DNA of 64,000 nucleotides, from positions 124,001-188,000 of the forward strand of contig NZ_BMMU01000006.1 of the NCBI RefSeq assembly GCF_014646095.1. The letters run 5' to 3'. A program made the translations under genes and the position numbers. This document shows, piece by piece, positions 22,955 to 31,850 of this stretch. Within the stretch, counting starts at the first letter, position 1, and every line of letters starts with the position of its first letter. Source of the stretch: Streptomyces lacrimifluminis. Its GTDB lineage: Bacteria; Actinomycetota; Actinomycetes; Streptomycetales; Streptomycetaceae. Under the pieces are notes generated by a model. That model made no database searches. It worked only from the letters and a program-made list of their open reading frames with translations, and had not been told where the DNA came from.

Positions 22955-24226
22955 ATGACCCGCGCGATCATGGTTCGGCACACCCTCGCGGCCCTGGTGA
23001 CCGCCCTGGCCCTCGCCCCGCCCTCAGCGAGAGCCGACACGGGGAGCACCCCCGCACCGCCCCCGGCCCCTGTCCCGTCTCCCGTGCGGGAAACCCCCGT
23101 TCCCCGCGTCTGGACCGGGACCTGGGAGGCCGCCGCCTCCGGGACCGTCCCCGCCAGGCCCGGCGCCACCTACCGCAACGTCCTGCACGTCAGCGTCGGC
23201 GGCAGCGCGCTCCGCGTCCGCCTCACCAACCGGCTCGGCACCCGGCCCCTCCGCCTCGGCGCCGTCACCGTCGCCCTCCAGGAACCCGGCGAACCCAAGA
23301 GCCCTGACGCCGCGCCCGGCTCGATGCGTACGGCCACCTTCGCGGGCGCCCCCACGGTGACGATCCCGGCGGGCGAGGACCGGGTCACCGACGCCGTCAC
23401 GCTCGCCGTACCCGCCGACACCAACCTGCTCGTCACGGTCCACACGCCGGGGGACTCAGGCCCGGCGACCTACCACCGCACGGCCAAGCAGACCAACTTC
23501 CTCGCCCCGAGCGGAGACTGGGCCGCCGCGGAGGACGGCGACGCCTACACCAAGACCCTCAGCTCCTGGTACTACGTCACCGGCGTCGACGTCCTCGACG
23601 CTCCTGCCACCGGCAGTGTGGTCGCGCTCGGCGACTCCCTCACCGACGGCGGCGGCACGACCACCGACACCAACCGCCGCTGGCCCGACCGCCTGGCCGA
23701 CCGGCTCGCCGCACTGCCCCCGAACCGCCGTCTCGGCGTCCTCAACGCGGGTATCTCCGGCAACCGCGTCCTCCTCGACGGAGTCGGCCCACGCGCCCTG
23801 ACCCGTTTCGACACCGACGTCCTCTCACGGACCGGAGTGCGCGTGCTGATCGTGTTCGAGGGCATCAACGACATCAACGGCACCCCCGAACAGACCGTCC
23901 CGCGCGCCTTCGTGGAGGCCTACAAGTCGCTCGTTGCCCGCGCCCACGCCCGCGGCATCCGCGTCATCGGCGCCACCATCACGCCGTACGGCGGCCACGG
24001 CCGGTGGAGCGAGGCCCGCGAGTCCGTACGCCGGGAGGTGAACAGCTTCATCCGCACCGGCGGCATCTTCGACGCGGTCGTCGACTTCGACGCCGCCGTA
24101 CGGGACCCGGCGTTCCCGCACCGCATGCGCGCCGCCTACGACCCCGGCGACCACCTCCACTTCAACGACGCCGGCATGCGGGCCATGGCCGACAGGATCA
24201 ACCTGGCCGACCTCAGGGGGCTGTGA
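22955..24226 (+). CDS. Secreted SGNH/GDSL-family esterase
   Basis: 423 residues. A Sec-type signal peptide (RHTLAALVTALALAPPSARA) covers residues ~8-27. Residues ~50-200 form an N-terminal beta-sandwich, then the SGNH hydrolase begins with the nucleophile block ALGDSLTDG, continues with GISGNR (Gly block) and EGINDING (Asn block), and ends with the catalytic DHLHFND (Asp/His). All four blocks are intact, so it should be an active extracellular esterase or lipase. The natural substrate is not evident. Confidence 0.9.
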   Translation: MTRAIMVRHTLAALVTALALAPPSARADTGSTPAPPPAPVPSPVRETPVPRVWTGTWEAAASGTVPARPGATYRNVLHVSVGGSALRVRLTNRLGTRPLRLGAVTVALQEPGEPKSPDAAPGSMRTATFAGAPTVTIPAGEDRVTDAVTLAVPADTNLLVTVHTPGDSGPATYHRTAKQTNFLAPSGDWAAAEDGDAYTKTLSSWYYVTGVDVLDAPATGSVVALGDSLTDGGGTTTDTNRRWPDRLADRLAALPPNRRLGVLNAGISGNRVLLDGVGPRALTRFDTDVLSRTGVRVLIVFEGINDINGTPEQTVPRAFVEAYKSLVARAHARGIRVIGATITPYGGHGRWSEARESVRREVNSFIRTGGIFDAVVDFDAAVRDPAFPHRMRAAYDPGDHLHFNDAGMRAMADRINLADLRGL

Positions 24227-24257
24227 GCCGTCAGGGGGCAGGCGTCTGCGAGCGGCT

Positions 24258-24280
24258 GCGGGCCCCGGCGTGGGGCCCGC
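24258..24280. terminator. Perfect 9-bp hairpin between converging genes
   Basis: GCGGGCCCC-GGCGT-GGGGCCCGC, followed at once by a second, smaller hairpin (CGCCCT/AGGGCG). It serves the SGNH gene and the converging DUF456 gene. Confidence 0.7.
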
Positions 24281-24330
24281 CCTCGGCCCAGGGCGGATCC
24301 GGTGGCGCGGACGGTACGAGATCCGACGCG

Positions 24331-24813
24331 TCAACCCCAGAGTGTGGCGCCCAGCCACGCACCCGCGATCAGCAGGCAGGTGAAGAGTTCGACGAAGACG
24401 CTGGTGCCGCCCGCCCGCATCACCCGCCGTACCGCCGCCACCGCCTCGCCGTGCCGGCCGAGCCGCAGTCGCTCATGGAGATAGGCGCCGCCCACGAAAC
24501 CGGGGAACGCGCCGAGCACGGGCAGCAGGAAGAAGCCGAGAAGGGCGCCGATCCCGGCGTACACCGCCATTCGGGGGGTGGCGCCGCCCGCCCGCAGCCG
24601 GCGCGGGGGGAGCTGCCAGCGGACCACCTGGGACAGGAACAGCACGCCGGTGGTGCCCACGAGCACCCACCACGAGACCGCCCGCGGATCCTTCAGCGCC
24701 CACCACAGGACCGCGGCCCACACGAGCCACGACCCCGGTACCCCGGGCACCAGAACTCCGCACAGACCGAACAGCATGACCAGGCCGATCAGCAGGAGAT
24801 CCCATGCTCCCAT
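24331..24813 (-). CDS. DUF456 membrane protein
   Basis: 160 residues from the ATG at 24813. About four membrane helices, with the glycine-rich GVLVPGVPGSWLVW, GIGALLGFFLLPVLGAFPGFVGGAYLHERLR and FVELFTCLLIAGAW segments typical of the DUF456 family. Glycine-zipper-like spacing suggests close helix packing. The function of the family is unknown. Confidence 0.85.
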   Translation of the reverse strand: MGAWDLLLIGLVMLFGLCGVLVPGVPGSWLVWAAVLWWALKDPRAVSWWVLVGTTGVLFLSQVVRWQLPPRRLRAGGATPRMAVYAGIGALLGFFLLPVLGAFPGFVGGAYLHERLRLGRHGEAVAAVRRVMRAGGTSVFVELFTCLLIAGAWLGATLWG

Positions 24814-25170
24814 CTGCCCAGAGTGCCGGAGGACGCGGGACACCGCAGGTCAGACGGAAACCGGCCACGACGCGAACCCGCTCGCACACCTCTGTACCAC
24901 CCGTCCCACCGCCACGGTGTCGCCTCCGCGAACCACAGCGGAACCCAAGGAAAACCGGTCACACTCGGGTCGGAGCGGGCCGGTACAGGCCCGTCAGGCG
25001 TCGCCGGGCGGTTCTCCCGTGGGGGGTGGGGCCGCCCGGCGGCTTGTTTCGTACGGACGTTCGACATGTCATCCGACACGCCGTCGAACACGCCGTTCCC
25101 GACGGGACACCCCGCCGGATTTTCCTGATGCCCCGTTTTCAACCGGCCCATCCGGTGGACAATTGAGGTC

Positions 25171-27084
25171 ATGAGCCAGCAGGGGGAGAGGTCCACCGGT
25201 CACGAGGACGATTGGTGGGGGCAGTTGTACGACGACTCCACCGAGGACACCGGGCCCACGGCCGCGGGCGACTCCCTGGACGACCGGTTCGCCTCGGCGT
25301 CGGGCACGGTCGACGCCGCGAAGTCCGATGCGATTCCGGGGCAGGACGGGACAGGCGCGCTGTTCGGGCGAGACACCGTGTCGGGGGACACCTTGGGTGC
25401 CTCCGGCGCCCTTTCGGAGTGGGACGAGCCGGGAGCGGGGGCTCCGCCACAGCTGCCGCCACCGCCACCGACACCGCCCTCGCGGCCCGTGCCGCCTCCG
25501 ATGCCCGTGTCCCGTCCGGTGTCGGCACTTCCGCCGCAGCGGGGCGGTGTCTCCTACGGGACGGCGGACGCGGGGCGGACCAGCGGGCCCAGGCAGCCCC
25601 GCGCCCCCTGGGAGCCGCCGGCCGCCATGCCCTCGGGCCCCACGTCCTTCCCGCCGGGCCCCAAGCCCCCGGGCTTCCACGACCGTACGCAGCCACCCGC
25701 GCCCGACGCCGCCTTCGTGGACGGGGGTGCCGGATCGGCCCGCGAGAGCGCCCAGGAAGCAGGCGCCGGCATGGCGGAAGCCACGGACGCCGTGTGGGGC
25801 GCTCCGCCGCGTCCGGCCGCCGCGGCCGGCTCCGTCTCCGCTTCCACCTCCGCGTCGTCCGGGGAGGGTTTTCCGGACGGGCCGCACTCCGACCGGGCCG
25901 CACCGACGACCCGGCCCCCACACGACGCCACCCCCGATCCCGCCCAGGGCGGCCCCCCGGCCAACTCCTCCTTCCTCCTGGCCCGCGCCCTGCGTACCCG
26001 CACCCGCCGGGACATCCCCGCGCTGCCGTCCGAGACACCGGAGGCGCAGGAGCCGCCGGAGAGCCCCGGGACACCCGCGCTCCCCTCCTCCGCCCTCACC
26101 GTGGACGAACCTCCCGCCACCGTCGACCACGTCGGCTCAGGTCCCCCCACCTACGCCCCCGAACCAACCGCCCTCCCGCCCGCCGACCCCGACGACCTGG
26201 GCGACCTCGTCCCGGACACCGTGCTCGACGGGGCGCACTACGGCGCCTCCACACTTCGGGCCGTCTCGCTGCGCGGGGACTCCGCGCGCTTCCGGGGCGA
26301 GCCCCGCCGCGACTCCCTGCTCACCGCCCGCTTCGGAACGGGCGACCACGCGCTCGTCCTCATCGCGATGGCGACCGGCGCCCGTGCCACACCGGGCGCG
26401 CACCGGGCAGCAGCCGAGGCCTGCCAGTGGATCGGGCGCGCGGTGGGGCGCAGCCATGTCCGGCTCGCCGAGGATCTCCGTGCCGCCCGGCGCGGTGACC
26501 TCAAGTCGGGGCTGCACCGGCTCACCGACCGCAGCCTCGGCAAGCTCCGGGCGAGCGCCGCCGAACAGGGCATCGAGCCCGAGGAGTACGCCGCGGGCCT
26601 GCGCTGCCTGTTGCTCCCCGCCGACCCGGACTGCCGTACGCGCGTCTTCTTCGGCGTCGGCGCGGGCGGACTGTTCCGGCTCCGGGGCGGCGAGTGGCAG
26701 GACATCGAACCGCGGGTCACCGAGCTCCCGGCCGGTGAACCCGTCGTCGGATTCGGTTCGCTGCCCCACGAGACCCCGGACGGGGACCGGCTCACCATGG
26801 ACCTCGGGATCACCACACCTCCGAGCCCGTACGAGCCCGCCCCCGAACCGCCCCGCGAACCCTTCCGTTTCCGCGCCTCCGTCGCCCGCCCCGGGGACAC
26901 GCTCCTGCTGTGCACCGGCGGCCTCGCCGAGCCGTTGCGCGGCGAGCCCGAGCTGTGCGAGTACCTCACGGAACGCTGGTCCGGCGGCACCCCGCCCGGC
27001 CTCGCCGCGTTCCTGGCGGACATCCAGGTCCGGGTCAAGGGATACGCGGACGACCGTACGGCCGCCGCCGTCTGGGAGAGGTGA
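25171..27084 (+). CDS. PP2C-like phosphatase-domain protein with disordered N-terminus
   Basis: 637 residues. The first ~340 are low complexity: acidic at the start (DDWWGQLYDDSTEDTG), then Pro/Ala/Ser-rich. The C-terminal ~290 have the PP2C fold pattern: GASLRAVSLRGDSARFRGEPRRDSLLTARFG in place of the metal-binding GxSxxG/RxxNED start, ALVLIAMATGA, RVFFGVGAGGLFRLRGGEW, and the late DTLLLCTGGLAEPL. The aspartates that bind metal are partly replaced (HALVLIAMA, where active enzymes have DG), so activity is doubtful. The GTG or ATG at 25171 is the only early start. No membrane segment. Confidence 0.75.
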   Translation: MSQQGERSTGHEDDWWGQLYDDSTEDTGPTAAGDSLDDRFASASGTVDAAKSDAIPGQDGTGALFGRDTVSGDTLGASGALSEWDEPGAGAPPQLPPPPPTPPSRPVPPPMPVSRPVSALPPQRGGVSYGTADAGRTSGPRQPRAPWEPPAAMPSGPTSFPPGPKPPGFHDRTQPPAPDAAFVDGGAGSARESAQEAGAGMAEATDAVWGAPPRPAAAAGSVSASTSASSGEGFPDGPHSDRAAPTTRPPHDATPDPAQGGPPANSSFLLARALRTRTRRDIPALPSETPEAQEPPESPGTPALPSSALTVDEPPATVDHVGSGPPTYAPEPTALPPADPDDLGDLVPDTVLDGAHYGASTLRAVSLRGDSARFRGEPRRDSLLTARFGTGDHALVLIAMATGARATPGAHRAAAEACQWIGRAVGRSHVRLAEDLRAARRGDLKSGLHRLTDRSLGKLRASAAEQGIEPEEYAAGLRCLLLPADPDCRTRVFFGVGAGGLFRLRGGEWQDIEPRVTELPAGEPVVGFGSLPHETPDGDRLTMDLGITTPPSPYEPAPEPPREPFRFRASVARPGDTLLLCTGGLAEPLRGEPELCEYLTERWSGGTPPGLAAFLADIQVRVKGYADDRTAAAVWER

Positions 27085-27109
27085 CGACGGGTTCGGGGGA
27101 AAGGGCCGC

Positions 27110-28348
27110 TCAGTCCGTGCGCAGAACCCACTCGCGCGTCGAGTACCAGTAGCGGGGCAGCCCCTTGATACCGCTGGTCCGGAACGGGCGTCCCGCGTCG
27201 TCGATGCGGACGGTGCCGGTGCGGCCCTGGGAGGACCAGTCGAGCTCCAGGTACCAGCGGCAGTCGCATGTCACCGTCCGGGCGGTGACCAGCAGTACCT
27301 CCGGGTCCTGGGCGGAGACGCGGTAGGGGAAGCGCACCGCCGGGATCGGCGTCCCCGCATCGGAACCGGGCGCCGAGCGGGCGATGGGCCGGTCCTTGTC
27401 GAGGTCGACGGAGAAGTACCGGGGAGTGATCGAGCCGCCGCAGCCCTGGTCCATGGAGTACGCGGTGCCCTCGGCGGGATCGCTCCGCCCGACCACCCGG
27501 ACCCGGAGTGCCTCCAGGACCACCGCCGTCGAGGTCCGCCCCTGCACCGAGATCTCGACGTTGGTGTCGCCTCCGTGCACCGCGTGCTGGCTCGCCGCCC
27601 AGGGAGCGGCGTCCTGTGCGGTGGGCGGCGGTGGGACCTGATCCGGTGCCTTGGCGATGACGTAGTCGTGGCCGCAGCCGAGCGACCAGGCCTGGGAGTT
27701 CGCGGTCCAGGTGATCGGCGCGGGGGAGACCTTGGCCGGGGAGGGCGACCGGGTCGAGGGCGCCTCGGACGGGGAGCGGTCGGTGGACAGGGCCGACAGG
27801 CTGCCCAGCGTGCCCAGTGTGGCGAGGAGCGTGCCGGCCACGGCCGTGGTGACCGCGATCCGGCGATGGCGGTACCAGGGACGCCGGGCAGCGGGACGGC
27901 CGGCGGGAGCGGACACGTCCGGGACGGCGTGCTCTGCGGGGGCGTCCCCCGTATCGGGCGTACACGCTTCGGCGGACGTGCCCGCTTCGGCGGACCTGTC
28001 CGGCTCCACGGATGTCTCCGCCTCCACGGATCTGCCCGGTTCCACGGATGTCTCCGGCTCCGCGGATGTCTCCGGTCCTGCCGGTGTACGTGCGCGTTGC
28101 CGTGCCGCCACCGCCAGGATCCACCGGCGGTGCAGTTCCACGCGTTCCTCCGGCGACGCCCCGCACAGCGCGGCGAACCGCTCGACCGGCGCGAAGTCCA
28201 GCGGGACCGTGTCGCCGGAGCAGTAGCGGTGCAGGGTGGAGGTGTTCATGCCCAGGCGCCGGGCCAGCGAGCCGTAACTGCGGTCCGTACGCCCCTTCAG
28301 CCGCGTCAGCAGCGCCGCGAACTCCGCCACGTCGTCGTACGTCGACAC
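27110..28348 (-). CDS. Membrane-anchored helix-turn-helix protein with repeat linker
   Basis: 412 residues. Residues ~5-80 are an XRE-like HTH (SYGSLARRLGMNTSTLHRYCSGDTVPLDFAPVERFAALCG). Residues ~90-140 are an imperfect repeat of ETSVEP/RSAEA-type hexads coded by CCGGTTCCACGGATGTCTCC-like DNA. One membrane helix (AVTTAVAGTLLATLGTLGSL) follows. The extracellular ~210 residues hold several cysteines, including a CDC pair and CGG, that may form disulfides. The layout is that of a one-component sensor that could bind DNA while anchored in the membrane. Divergent from a small secreted protein gene 258 bp away. Confidence 0.8.
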   Translation of the reverse strand: MSTYDDVAEFAALLTRLKGRTDRSYGSLARRLGMNTSTLHRYCSGDTVPLDFAPVERFAALCGASPEERVELHRRWILAVAARQRARTPAGPETSAEPETSVEPGRSVEAETSVEPDRSAEAGTSAEACTPDTGDAPAEHAVPDVSAPAGRPAARRPWYRHRRIAVTTAVAGTLLATLGTLGSLSALSTDRSPSEAPSTRSPSPAKVSPAPITWTANSQAWSLGCGHDYVIAKAPDQVPPPPTAQDAAPWAASQHAVHGGDTNVEISVQGRTSTAVVLEALRVRVVGRSDPAEGTAYSMDQGCGGSITPRYFSVDLDKDRPIARSAPGSDAGTPIPAVRFPYRVSAQDPEVLLVTARTVTCDCRWYLELDWSSQGRTGTVRIDDAGRPFRTSGIKGLPRYWYSTREWVLRTD

Positions 28349-28606
28349 ACCCTTCCCCCGTCCTCATCCGATCCTCGTGTCCCGGAACCGCATCCCAGGC
28401 ACTCCATATACCTGCACGTCAGAGGGGGCGGGATGGTTCCACCGTCGCGGATCGCGTGTCGGCCATTGCGGTTGCCCCGGGTGGCGGCCGATGCTGTGGA
28501 CGTCGCACCGACCGCCGCCGGATCGACCACCCGGCGCGGCGACATCCGACATCACCCAGCCATGCAGAACCGTGCACAGTCGTGCACCCAGACACGGGGG
28601 ACACCC
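28349..28606. promoter_or_regulatory. Divergent promoter region
   Basis: 258 bp between the membrane HTH gene and the secreted protein gene. CGTGCACAGTCGTGCAC at 28571-28587 is a direct repeat of CGTGCAC; no clear -35/-10 pair. Confidence 0.35.
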
Positions 28607-29275
28607 ATGCGTACTCGCCATGCCCAGGCCACCACCGCCACCTCCACCCGGGCCACCAGGGCCGGCCTGATCACCGCGCTCTCCGCACTCACGGCCCTCG
28701 CCGCGGCCGGGCTCGCCCTCGCGGCCCCGGCCGGCGCCACCGCGAAGCCGAGCGCCCCGGCCCAGCCCAAGTTCCTCTCGGCCGCCGAACTGCCGCCGCA
28801 CCCCAGCTCCGCCTGGACGGCGGGCCGGGTCAAGAAGGGGGTCCCGGACGAGCTGAAGTCCTGCTTCGGCGGGGCGCTGCCGGGCCACGACTCCCGTTAC
28901 CGCGAGTTCCGCACCGAACTGGACACCGGCGCCGTCCAGCTCACGCTCGTCGCCGCCAGCAACGCCAAGGCCAAGGCTCTCGCCGAGCGGCTCAACAAGG
29001 ACATGCGCTCGTGCGCCGCGCGGATCGAGCAGGCCGACCCCGAGATCGAGGCCGAGTCCAGGGACTACGGCACGCTCGCGGTAGAGGAGGGCGCGCACGT
29101 CTACGGACTGCACACCGAGACCTCGTACGGCGCCACCGACATCCACCTTCTGTCGGTAGGCCGGGACGGCCGCGCCGTCACGGTCGTGGAATGGGGCCAG
29201 CTGGGTGACTTCACGGGTGCCCCGGTGAAGGCCTTCAAGAAGACGACGACCACGGCGGTCAAGAAGCTCTACTGA
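28607..29275 (+). CDS. Small secreted protein, unknown function
   Basis: 222 residues. The ATG at 28607 is chosen because it begins a good Sec signal peptide (LITALSALTALAAAGLALAAPAGA). The mature part has two cysteines (SCFGG and RSCAAR) about 55 residues apart, probably a disulfide, and an alternating hydrophobic pattern like a PknH/LpqN-type sensor fold, though I cannot assign it. The very long open frame that ends here (from 25328) is a shadow of the PP2C-like gene and its neighbours. It is divergent from the membrane HTH gene. Confidence 0.75.
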   Translation: MRTRHAQATTATSTRATRAGLITALSALTALAAAGLALAAPAGATAKPSAPAQPKFLSAAELPPHPSSAWTAGRVKKGVPDELKSCFGGALPGHDSRYREFRTELDTGAVQLTLVAASNAKAKALAERLNKDMRSCAARIEQADPEIEAESRDYGTLAVEEGAHVYGLHTETSYGATDIHLLSVGRDGRAVTVVEWGQLGDFTGAPVKAFKKTTTTAVKKLY

Positions 29276-29365
29276 CCGGCGGTACCGACCGGCCATACCG
29301 AGCCGGTTCCAGCGATCAGCGGCTCAACTGATCATCGACTGATCACTCACGGGGAGAACACCGAA

Positions 29366-29881
29366 ATGAACCGCCGCCCCCTCTCTCGCCGGCCCGCCCG
29401 CCGTGCCGTCGCTCTCGCCCTCGGTATCGCGGCCGTCACCGCCCTCCCGCTGGCGCTGACCGCCTCGGCCCAGGCGACCCCGGCCCAAGCAGCCGCCTGG
29501 GCGCCCCGGACGGTGACCGGCAGCCCGTCCGACTCCGTGACGCGCATCGCCGACTTCTACGGCGCCTGCATCGACGCCCAGAGCGGCCCCGGCAACGGCG
29601 GAAAGCTCGCGGCGGAACTCCGCAAGCACTACATCCACCCCGACTACCTGAAGAAGCTGGTCGCCTGGGAGGAGAAGAACCACGCGGACGGTGTCCTGCG
29701 CGCCCAGAACGTCCCCGTCCGTTGGACGGTCACCGACAACGGCACCGCCGACCACACGGAGGCCGGCATCACGCTGACCTGGGGCTCGGGGAGCACGGCC
29801 GACACCACCAAGCTGGTCGTCGGCACGACCCGGGATCACCGGATCATCCACATCGGCACGAAGGGCATCGGCGGGAAGTGA
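29366..29881 (+). CDS. Small secreted protein, unknown function
   Basis: 171 residues with a signal peptide (RRAVALALGIAAVTALPLALTASAQATPA). The mature part has a single Cys (YGACIDAQSG). Its predicted alpha/beta pattern (VTRIADFYGACID, LRKHYIHPDYLKKLVAWEEKNHADGV, then three strands) resembles NTF2-like folds. It follows another secreted protein after 90 bp with its own ribosome site GGGGAG and ends at a strong hairpin, so it may form a two-gene unit. Confidence 0.75.
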   Translation: MNRRPLSRRPARRAVALALGIAAVTALPLALTASAQATPAQAAAWAPRTVTGSPSDSVTRIADFYGACIDAQSGPGNGGKLAAELRKHYIHPDYLKKLVAWEEKNHADGVLRAQNVPVRWTVTDNGTADHTEAGITLTWGSGSTADTTKLVVGTTRDHRIIHIGTKGIGGK

Positions 29882-29933
29882 CCTACGGCCGGATCGGCAG
29901 CCCGCCCTGGACGGTTCGGCCGATCCACCACTC

Positions 29934-29967
29934 TCACGCGCCCGTCCATGACTGGACGGGCGCGTGA
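29934..29967 (+). terminator. Perfect 15-bp hairpin
   Basis: TCACGCGCCCGTCCA-TGAC-TGGACGGGCGCGTGA, 52 bp after the secreted-protein stop. No T-run follows. The next 200 bp before the ATPase gene show no gene. Confidence 0.85.
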
Positions 29968-30173
29968 ACTGTCGCAGCGTCCGCTCCAAACGCCCCTCCA
30001 GCAGCGCCCGACGGGCACGACCGAGGTCCTGATCCGGCCAGGAACGGTCCGACCAGCCCCGTACATCCGGTCGTTGAGGATTCGACATGACTGCCGTGTT
30101 CAGGTCGGGGGCATGGATCCCGTGAACGCGTTCGATCAGGAGGGGACAGTACACCGGCGTCCGGGCGGGGGTC

Positions 30174-30740
30174 ATGAAGAGGCAGGCGCGAGGAGGCGGT
30201 CCCGTAGCTATCGGGGCCTTCTCGGTGAAAACGGCGGAGGAAACGACCGAGTACGACGACGGCTACGACGACGACGGCAACGACAACCACGACAACCACG
30301 ACAACCACGACGACGGCAATGCCATCGGCGATGACGGTGGCGTGCACCGGGGGGAGGCGCCGCAATTGAGGCGCAGGCTGGGCTGTTCGGATCTGCGGGA
30401 GGTACCGGAGGCCCGCAGGGCACTGCGTGAGCTGTTGCGGCACTGGGGGAGGCCCGGCAGCTCGGAGATAGCGGAACTGCTCACCAGTGAGCTGGTCACC
30501 AACGCGCTGGTCCACACCGACCGTGACGCGGTACTGACGGCGACCGTCTCGCCGCGCGGATTACGCGTGGAGGTACGGGACTTCGTGGGACGCAGGCCGG
30601 GACTGCGCGCCCCGAACGCCGAGGACAGCACCAATGGCAGAGGTCTGGTTCTCGTGGAGTCCCTCGCCGACGCGTGGGGAGTGCGGGCGCACGGAGTGGG
30701 CAAGGCGGTGTGGTTCGAACTGAACGGGGGCGCGGCCTGA
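30174..30740 (+). CDS. GHKL-type ATPase (anti-sigma kinase-like) with an Asp/Asn/His-rich segment
   Basis: 188 residues. The C-terminal ~125 residues match the RsbW-like ATPases common in Streptomyces: N box ELLTSELVTNALVHT, G1-like EVRDFVGRRPG, and G2 STNGRGLVLVESLADAWGV, ending in KAVWFEL. The N-terminal ~55 residues are unusual: a run built from DD, DN, DNH and DG, coded by GACAACCAC repeats at about 30280-30310. Such proteins usually phosphorylate or bind anti-anti-sigma partners; none is encoded nearby. The start is uncertain, because the ATG at 30174 lacks a clear ribosome site. Confidence 0.75.
   Translation: MKRQARGGGPVAIGAFSVKTAEETTEYDDGYDDDGNDNHDNHDNHDDGNAIGDDGGVHRGEAPQLRRRLGCSDLREVPEARRALRELLRHWGRPGSSEIAELLTSELVTNALVHTDRDAVLTATVSPRGLRVEVRDFVGRRPGLRAPNAEDSTNGRGLVLVESLADAWGVRAHGVGKAVWFELNGGAA
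30249..30322 (+). repeat. GAC/AAC/CAC-rich short tandem repeat in coding sequence
   Basis: ACGACGACGGC units followed by three copies of GACAACCAC. It encodes an acidic Asp/Asn/His run and is prone to slippage in multiples of three. Confidence 0.85.
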
Positions 30741-30803
30741 ACAGGCCACGCCCCCATGTCGGTAGCGCTCGGTTCGCGCTCAACTCGTGCTCAGCAGCGT
30801 CGC

Positions 30804-31850
30804 TCAGCCGTACTGCTGCTCGAGGTCCCGGAGCTTGCGCTCCAGGGAGTCCAGGCGGGGCAGGGCCATCGTGTCGTCCTCCGCCGTGAGGTCGACAGTG
30901 ATCGAGTCACTGCTGCCACGGACAGGCTGGAGGGAGGGACGGGCGCGCAGGGGCAGCTGCTCCGCGGAGGAGGATATCGCAGGGTCCGAGGTGACCTGGG
31001 CGGGCGCCCGCTCCACCTCGACCTGCTGACCGCCACCGCCGCCACCGCCGCCGAACGGGCCGCGGTGGCCCCGGCTGATCGCCTTGAGGTGCGCGCGCTC
31101 GGCCCGCTCCTGCTCACGCCGGCGCAGGCGCGCCTGCTCCTTCTGGCGGCGGTCCTCACGGACCTCGTCGACCGCTTCGTCCAGGCTGCGCACACCTTCC
31201 AGGAGCATCAGCGACCAGGCCTTGTACGTCTCACGGGGCGCCCGCGCCCAGCGGACCATACGGATCTGCGGCAGCGGACGCGGCACCAGACCCTGCTCGC
31301 GCAGGGCGGCCCGGCGGGTCTGCTTCAGCGCGCGGTCGAAGAGCACCGCGGCGGACAGGGACATGCCGGCGAAGAACTGCGGGGCGCCCGCGTTGTCGAG
31401 ACCGCGGGGGGCGTGCACCCAGTTGAACCAGGCGGCCGCGGCCGCGAACGTCCACACGAGCATCCGGGAACCGAGGGCCGCGTCACCGTGGCTGGCCTCG
31501 CGTACCGCGAGCACGGAGCAGAACATCGCCGCTCCGTCCAGACCGAACGGGACGAGGTACTGCCAGCCGTCGGTGAGGTTCAGGTTCTGCTCGCCGAAGC
31601 CGACGAGTCCGTGGAAGGAGAGCGCCGCGGCGACCGCCGCACAGCAGAAGAGGAGTACGTAGGACGCCGTGGCGAAAATGGCTTCCTTGCGCCTGCGGCG
31701 CTCTTCGGTGCGCTCCCACGAGTCGTCCTGGCTCGCTTTCGCCCCCGAGGAGCGCTTGCCGCGCGCCAGCACCGCCACCGCCGCCAGCACGCCCAGGAGC
31801 AGTACGGCGCCCGGAAGCAGCCAGTTAAGCGATATGTCGGTCAGTCTCAT
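30804..31850 (-). CDS. DUF2637 membrane protein
   Basis: 348 residues from the ATG at 31850. One N-terminal membrane helix, a basic loop, then three or four helices carrying the DUF2637 pattern (ATASYVLLFCCAAVAAALSFHGL, LDGAAMFCSVLAVREA, FAAAAAWFNWVHA). The cytoplasmic C-terminal half is a charged coiled-coil-like stretch (LDEAVDEVREDRRQKEQARLRRREQERAER), a glycine run, and a final short coiled coil. Related proteins occur on actinomycete plasmids and chromosomes; function unknown. Monocistronic. Confidence 0.85.
   Translation of the reverse strand: MRLTDISLNWLLPGAVLLLGVLAAVAVLARGKRSSGAKASQDDSWERTEERRRRKEAIFATASYVLLFCCAAVAAALSFHGLVGFGEQNLNLTDGWQYLVPFGLDGAAMFCSVLAVREASHGDAALGSRMLVWTFAAAAAWFNWVHAPRGLDNAGAPQFFAGMSLSAAVLFDRALKQTRRAALREQGLVPRPLPQIRMVRWARAPRETYKAWSLMLLEGVRSLDEAVDEVREDRRQKEQARLRRREQERAERAHLKAISRGHRGPFGGGGGGGGQQVEVERAPAQVTSDPAISSSAEQLPLRARPSLQPVRGSSDSITVDLTAEDDTMALPRLDSLERKLRDLEQQYG

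Noticed and set aside
25328..28606. Long plus-strand frame running through the PP2C-like gene and beyond
   Set aside because: Only its last 222 codons, from 28607, begin with a signal peptide and look like protein; the rest is Arg/Pro/Ser-rich shadow and crosses genes on both strands.
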